From the NCBI GenBank assembly GCA_009760855.2, contig WPIO01000020.1, positions 372,001 to 436,000 of the forward strand: DNA of 64,000 nt, written 5' to 3'. Position 1 is the first letter of the stretch. Each line of letters begins with the position of its first letter. The stretch comes from Cristatella mucedo (taxonomy: Eukaryota > Bryozoa > Phylactolaemata > Cristatellidae). The position numbers and the translations under genes were made by a program. The notes below the pieces were generated by a model. The model saw only the letters and a list, made by a program, of their open reading frames with translations, had not been told where the DNA came from and did no database searches. Of this stretch, positions 58,740 to 64,000 are shown piece by piece.

Positions 58740-59801
58740 ACAGGACAATTCGGAGCAGACAATTCGTCACGGAAAATTCGGAGCTGACATTTCGGAGCTG
58801 ATATTTCGGAGCTGATATTTCGGAGCTGATATTTCGGAGCTGATATTTCGGAGCTGATATTTTGGAGCTAGATATTTAAAACTTATCTATTTGAAATTTA
58901 AACGATTTTTTATAATCATGTTTAATAGAACTATAATACCGTATAAAGTAAAGTTTACTTAGTTTACTACAAAAAAGTCATAGCAAATACCAGCAACTCT
59001 TGCACAAAATCACATTTTTAAAATGTTACCAGTATACTAAATGTTAATCCATTAAATGAATGTTGTGACTACATCCGCGAAAGTAATCAATCGATGAACA
59101 ATTTTCGTAATCCAACACAACCGTTTCAAGTTGACCAGTAGATGCTGGGTGCGAATGTTGAGATGGCGGTTTCATTATCACTCCATTCGCTGTGTGACAG
59201 CGACCTTTGCAGGAACGACCGCAGCATCTTCATATCTCTTTCTGTTCTGTTTTTCTTTACATGTGATAAAGATAACCTTCGTAAACCAGCATTCGTTTTC
59301 CTTTCTCTGATTCTACGAATTCTAAAGCCATTTCTATGAGTCTCTTTACTTATTTATGCATAGGATAGCTAAAATTTAAAATAGAAAACAAAAACTACAA
59401 CTAAAACTATCGAAATAACCAACTACAATCCACTATGTCTAACAGAATATGATGCTGGACTTGCAAGTTTAAAGTTCCAAAGGTGTTATCCACTGACCTT
59501 TTCAGTCATGCCTATATACACTGATCCCCCTAGCTACTATCTACTCACTTATTGTGTAACTAAATGTCTTGGTTAATTGAAAGCGTCTAGGTTTCAAAAT
59601 TATGCACTCACTAATTGAAAGCGTGTTTATACTGCGTTTAAAATATAAAAAAATGAATACATTGCAAATTGCCTGTTCCGAATTGTCCACTCCGAATTAC
59701 CCGTTTTTTGGTCCCGAATTATCTGCTCCTAATTGTCCTTCGCCGAACTATCCTCTCCGAATAATCCACGACGAAGTGTCCGGCACCGAATTGTCTGGTT
59801 A
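58740..59801. mobile_element. foldback/MULE-like non-autonomous DNA transposon
   Basis: Perfect 9-bp direct repeats CCCTCTGGC flank the element (58731-58739 and 59802-59810). Inside are inverted ends: left, GGACAATTCGGAGC near 58743 continuing through CGTCACGGAAAATTCGGAG; right, the reverse complement starts AGACAATTCGGTGCCGGAC and continues CGTCGTGGATTATTCGGAG. These align over about 55 bp. Both ends are made of repeated words (GACAATTCGGAG type); the left end grades into six 14-bp units. The interior is AT-rich with a 65-codon plus frame (59142-59339) of unknown nature. A 9-bp duplication is typical of Mutator-like and Foldback elements (established knowledge); the assignment is inference. 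No transposase recognised. Confidence 0.75.
58779..58868 (+). repeat. 14-bp minisatellite inside the left inverted end
   Basis: Unit CGGAGCTGATATTT, six tandem copies from 58779, the first with GACATTT and the last with an extra T. Near-identical units suggest recent expansion or homogenisation. Confidence 0.95.
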
Positions 59802-59810
59802 CCCTCTGGC

Positions 59811-61980
59811 GAAGCACCCGGAAGCTACGCGACTGTCGAAGCATCTCGAACGATTGCCTTGTGCATTACCTGGTACGCAGCAGCTAGATGCAAGTTAAGC
59901 AATTACTTTTTATTTGCCTTAAAACATGCCAATGCGTTCCTCTTAATGACCCCTCTCAGGTTTTTCATGCACTTCACTATTATCCTTGCATTGCTTCTTC
60001 AGCTGTGGCATCCGGTTTAGGTCTTTTTTATGCTACGTCAGCAACCGTGCCTCTGCTCAAATACCTTAAAGAGGTTTTTCTACACGGGTAACGTAACTTA
60101 CAAGTAATAGAGCTAAACGAGTAATGTATCTAATTATATTTTTACTTTTGATATTCCGGGTGGGGTAGCAACAAGTAACGCTGCCGATGACGTCAGGTCT
60201 CACAACAGCTGAAAAGAGCCTTTTTTGGGCAAGGTTTTCGAGCAAACCGCTCCACTCCCTGCCATATCATCAAGCACACGAAATGTATGTTTTTAATTCA
60301 ACTGGTCCAGGTTGAAGGTGCAGTGGCATTGAAACAGTGCAGGTGTCTTTCCAGGGCATGCTACGGATTGCAGGAATGTTAGCTAGATACAGACAGAGTG
60401 AGGCAGACAAAGAAAATGAATGATCTGAGCAGAGGAGACAAGCTAGTGGTCCGTCCGCAGCAATCTGCATTGATCTCCATAGGCCTGCCGGTGGATGCAC
60501 CGGAGCCGATACCTCAAGTTGCCTCACAAGCACTCGAAAGCTGCCCCCTCTGCAGCCCATTAGCATCGGCTGAATGCTTTTCCATGGGTAGAGACCGACC
60601 ATGGACACAAGCGGCCTGCCGGCCGGAGCGCCAGCCCGTGCAAGGCTGCTGATGTTCAGATGATTCCGGTGGGTCGATGGCGAATCCGAGCCAGAGAGCG
60701 AGAGCAAGCGAGGGTCTCAGCCTTGAAGCAAACCGCTACTCGAAAGCCTTTCCCCTCCCGACAAAAGCTGCTGGCGCCACAGTCGACACTGCCCTAGCGT
60801 GCCCACCTCGGGGACGGCTCACTCAGTTCATGTTATAGCAGCGACAGCACAGCAGCGACAGCAGGTATATAGCCGAGGCAGGGGTGACAATCCTGCTCTG
60901 CTGCCGACTGACAGCTTATTACTCTTTGCACCAAGGTCAGAGGCCGCAGGACCTGCCGGCCATCACGGCCAACCAAGCTCATAACATCGTCCGGCTTCGA
61001 TTTTTTCTCTCAAAATTGAGCAACACTTTCCGAAGAGTTGGCTAGCAGCAGGCAGTTTTATCAGGCACAGGCACACAGGCTATCAAAATACATGTGGGGG
61101 TTGGGTAGAGGCTGAGGGGTGGGAACTTGGCAAGGGAGACAGCTCGATCTTGCTGGTTTCTCGGGATATTCGAAGCCCCCCCCAGCCAAGCGACTCTCCG
61201 AGGCAGCCTCCTTTTTCGGCTGTGGTGCTAATAGCACCCCCTTGCCAATATGAGCAGAACACTGATTGGTTCGCATGCCTGGCCTGTGGCAGGCTTCTCT
61301 CTCCTAGCTGCCACTGGTCTGCTTTCGGAGAATCGCTTTGCTCGGTTGGCTGCCGAAAGAACGAAGGTTGGCAAACATTGTGAGAGCCGGGAATGCGTGT
61401 GAGGTCTCCACCGAGTGTCAGAAGGCAATTAGATGGACATCCGACTCTCTCGCCCACTCTCTGCCCCTCTTCCTGCCAACGCTAAGTGCTGTCTGTAAGT
61501 TTGCATTAGCTGAATGCTGCAGGTTAAGCACGGCACCGCTGTAATGTCGGCAGTGCAACTGTGTATCGAAAAAGAAGCACCAACAAACAACAAGCATTCG
61601 GCTTTTTGTTATAAGGTAAACAGCACTTCAGATGGATGCATTCATCCCTTTGGCATGCTGCTGCTGCTACTGCCACCGCTTCCCGTGAGCCTCTCAACTA
61701 TCAGGGTCATCATACAGGCTGGCAGCCTACGAAGCCATTCTGCTGCGTGGGGCAGACGTGGAGGGGGGTGGCGGCAGTGGTGCAGGTGGACTGAGTGGGG
61801 GCAAAAGGGAGAGGAGAGAGGGGCCTGCTGATGCACCTCGTGCGACCTGCTGCTGCAGCCGTCTTTTGTTCGTTCGGCTGGCAAACTTTGCTGGGCGGCC
61901 TGTCTTCATGGCATCCGGCTCGCTATTCTCATCCGAAAGGAGACAGCGCGCATGCACAATCAGGTGCAGCAGCCCTTCGT
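59811..61980. other. long stretch without supported genes
   Basis: GC-richer than its surroundings at about 60,350-61,950, with frames up to 145 codons on both strands but no domain, start or splice support. TGACGTCA occurs at 60188-60195. Confidence 0.35.
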
Positions 61981-61984
61981 CGGG

Positions 61985-63450
61985 CTTCTCTCCAGAGTAT
62001 TGAGGTGAATGGACCAAGATCATCATCACAAGGTACCTCTGAAATATGGGGTACCTCAGGGCTCCGTGCTAGGTCTGGTTCTTTTCAAGGTTTACACTCT
62101 CCCTCTTGCTGATGTGATTGCCAAGCACAATCTAGGCTTTCACTTCTATGCGGATGACACTCAGCTGTACCTTTGCTTTGATCCCTTCCAGCCTTCGAGC
62201 ACATCAAGTTCTCTCGACTCACTTGCTGCATGTATTGATGACATCCGCACATGGATGGTAGCAAATTTTCTAAAACTAAATGACAATAAAACGAACTTAC
62301 TTGTTATGGGCAAACCCAGTGGGATTCACAAATTGGAAAGGCTGACGCTCAAAATTGGCTCTGCCAGCACCTCAACTGCTCTCCTGACTCTGCTATGCTT
62401 CCCACTTTCTCTTTGTTGCATGAGACGAAGTCTGTTGGCTACCGAATGCGTACCGAAAGCCGCTTAGGCTGTGAGTGCGCTATACAAAACTCTCCTGCGT
62501 AACACCCACATGGTCTTTATGACTTCGTGGATTTACAGACGGAGATACATTACATTACATTGCATTACATTACATTACATCTCCTGTTGAATAAGCTCGA
62601 AATCTAGGTGCCATGTTCCAAAGTGACCTCTCGTTAGACGACCACATCAGCTCCACAGTCAAGTCTGCCTACTTTCAGCTACATAGCATTTCAAAAATTC
62701 GGGCTTGTTTAGATAAGGATACCACGTCTAAGTTAGTCCATGCATTTGTGACATCCTGTCTTGATTTCTGTAACTCACTGCTTGCTGGCCTACTGGCATG
62801 TGCAATCAGGCGATTACAGCTGGTGCAAAACTCTAGGCTTGTCTGTTGTGAGCATCGCAGTTGCCAAATCACACCACTTCTCGCCGACCTGCACTGGCTA
62901 CCAGTCAAGCAACGGGTCGACTTCAAGGTCTTGTTACTCACTTTTAGGTCACTTCGTTCTTTGGCTCCAGCCTATCTCTCAGATCTACTCCCCCACCAGG
63001 CCAAGTATCGTACCACCCGCTTTTCGGAGTCCAACAGTCTACAAATACCTTGTACAAACCTCAAATCCTTGTTTTTGGAGACCGTGCATTTAGTTCGTAT
63101 GCCCCCAAAACCTGGAACTCCATCCCGACCTGCGTCAGAACATCCCCTGACCTGACCACATTTAAAAAGAATTTAAAAACACACCTATTTAGGACAGCAT
63201 TTAGTGGGTCCCTGTGATTCGTCCTTGATGTGCTTATGCATGCTGGCACTGTGCATGCTGCCACTAACCACATTTGCATGCTGACCCTGTGCATGTCACC
63301 CCTAACCATGTTATTCATTTTGTTTGTTTATCAAGCATGATATTACTCACCATTCAATTGCATTTCTCTTTGCAGCAAATGTGAAGTGCCTAGAGAGAGA
63401 TTGAGTTCTCCGAGGGCGCTTTACCAAGTGCATTATTATTATTATTATCA
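61985..63450 (+). mobile_element. LINE copy with readable catalytic core
   Basis: 5'-truncated within the RT domain. It reads YGVPQGSVLG (near 62043), LADVIAKHNLGFHFYADDTQ (62106, catalytic YADD), IRTWMVANFLKLNDNKTNLL (62248), a SINE-like insertion at 62387-62586, then FQSDLSLDDHISSTVKSAYF, LVHAFVTSCLDFCNSLLAGL, LADLHWLPVKQRVDFKVLLL and LAPAYLSDLLPHQAKYRTTR up to about 63060. The C-terminal block follows in another frame, then the two-unit 3' UTR and tail (GTGAAGTGCCTAG, GGGCGCTTTACC) with (ATT)n. Removing the insertion does not restore one frame, and stops are present, so the copy is inactive. YADD and the HWLP block are diagnostic of L2/CR1-group non-LTR elements. Confidence 0.92.
62387..62586 (+). 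mobile_element. SINE-like insertion with ATTAC-repeat tail
   Basis: Interrupts the LINE between SASTS and RNLGAMF. Flanks are TCTCCTG at 62380-62386 and again at 62580-62586, a perfect 7-bp target duplication. The insert ends in a pentanucleotide run (ATTAC units, about 62546-62579), typical of a retroposed tail. The body is about 160 bp (GTGAGTGCGCTATACAAAAC near 62470). No tRNA boxes are obvious; the body family is unknown, and no second copy is seen here. Confidence 0.75.
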
Positions 63451-63760
63451 TTCTCCTCGACATGCGTACTGCCTCCTTATTGCCACCAGCAGTGAGCTGA
63501 GGGGCTTCCCTGTGGCAGGGCTATTGCTGCCGATGCTCACAAGAGATGCCTGGATGTTCAATTTTGACAGCCCGGATATGACGAATGTCTGACGACGAAT
63601 TGGCACTGGCATCTCCAGCTTGCGAAAACCGCAGGACCGAGCGAACGTAGGAGGAGCAAACCTAACGAGTTGCAGTTGCCGCGACGTTTTTGTGGTTACA
63701 AAGATTTTTCAGCATGCCTAATTTCCTGATCACTCCGACGATGCACCGCAAAAGCGTGTG
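63451..63760. other. stretch without supported genes
   Basis: Nothing recognised. Confidence 0.4.
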
Positions 63761-63767
63761 TATATAT

Positions 63768-63848
63768 ATAATAATAATAATAATTCACTTGATAAAGCAC
63801 CCTCAGAGAACTAAATCTCTCTCTAGGCGCTTTACATTCACTGTAATA
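63768..63848 (-). mobile_element. LINE 3' tail
   Basis: (AAT)n, TTCACTTGATAAAGCACCC, CTCTCTAGGCGCTTTACATT. Tail only, with (TA)n on its 3' side. Confidence 0.9.
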
Positions 63849-63922
63849 TATATGCTATTTATGCTATAGATATATGCTATGTATATGTTATATATATGCT
63901 ATATATATATGCTATACATATA
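63843..63922. repeat. imperfect ATATATGCT repeat
   Basis: TATATGCTAT units with variable TA spacing between a LINE tail and a SINE-B end. Confidence 0.85.
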
Positions 63923-63928
63923 AAAAAA

Positions 63929-64000
63929 TCCTAGCTGATTAAACAGCCTCTTTTTGTATAGAGACAGAAGAGCCTTTACGGCTATCACCACAGCTTGCAG
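63929..64000 (-). mobile_element. SINE-B copy, cut by the window end
   Basis: TCCTAGCTGATTAAACAGCC and GACAGAAGAGCCTTTACGGC; the tRNA-like head lies beyond the window. Confidence 0.9.

Noticed and set aside
58779-58868. CRISPR-like array
   Set aside because: 14-bp units are directly adjacent with no spacers; it is a minisatellite in a transposon end.

Overview
The window looks like chromosomal DNA of a metazoan, probably a marine invertebrate; the lineage cannot be named from the sequence alone. The reasons are very long dinucleotide repeats, many copies of an L2/CR1-type LINE (reverse-transcriptase C-terminal motifs such as LHWLPVKQR and LAPAYLSDLL), tRNA-derived SINEs, a hAT-type MITE, and no compact genes or operons. 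There is no rRNA, no convincing tRNA gene, no CRISPR array and no LTR element.

Layout. 1-900 is AT-leaning and holds one old LINE tail. About 900-4,900 is a strongly GC- and CpG-rich island with GGA, CGG and CTG repeats, a 15-bp ACGCGT-rich palindrome and a small hairpin. It reads as the promoter and untranslated first-exon region of a host gene. Two SINEs (4,901-5,271) sit in its downstream flank. At 5,799-5,889 a short open frame in good start context runs into a near-consensus splice donor, which I propose as the first coding exon of a plus-strand gene. A 122-bp open stretch at 18,413-18,534, bounded by acceptor- and donor-like sites in compatible phase, is a weaker candidate second exon. 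On this reading most of the window is intron.

From 5,890 to 64,000 the sequence is ordinary repeat-rich DNA. One LINE family dominates, with about 30 pieces, nearly all 5'-truncated and ranging from about 99% mutually identical (22,366 and 37,143) to almost unreadable (26,845). The fullest copies are 42,890-45,355, which carries three nested insertions, and 61,985-63,450, which keeps a YADD motif. Its 3' end folds into a nested hairpin (TAAAGCGCC/GGCGCTTTA around AGAGA/TCTCT) followed by (ATT)n. SINE-A carries the same tail on a tRNA-like head, so it is probably mobilised by this LINE. SINE-B lacks that tail and must use another partner.

Two DNA transposons have readable ends: a 314-bp hAT-type MITE at 17,226-17,539 with an 8-bp duplication, and a 1.06-kb foldback/MULE-like element at 58,740-59,801 with minisatellite-like inverted ends and a perfect 9-bp duplication. 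A 200-bp SINE-like insertion with an ATTAC-repeat tail and a 7-bp duplication interrupts the LINE at 62,387. No complete protein-coding gene can be supported.
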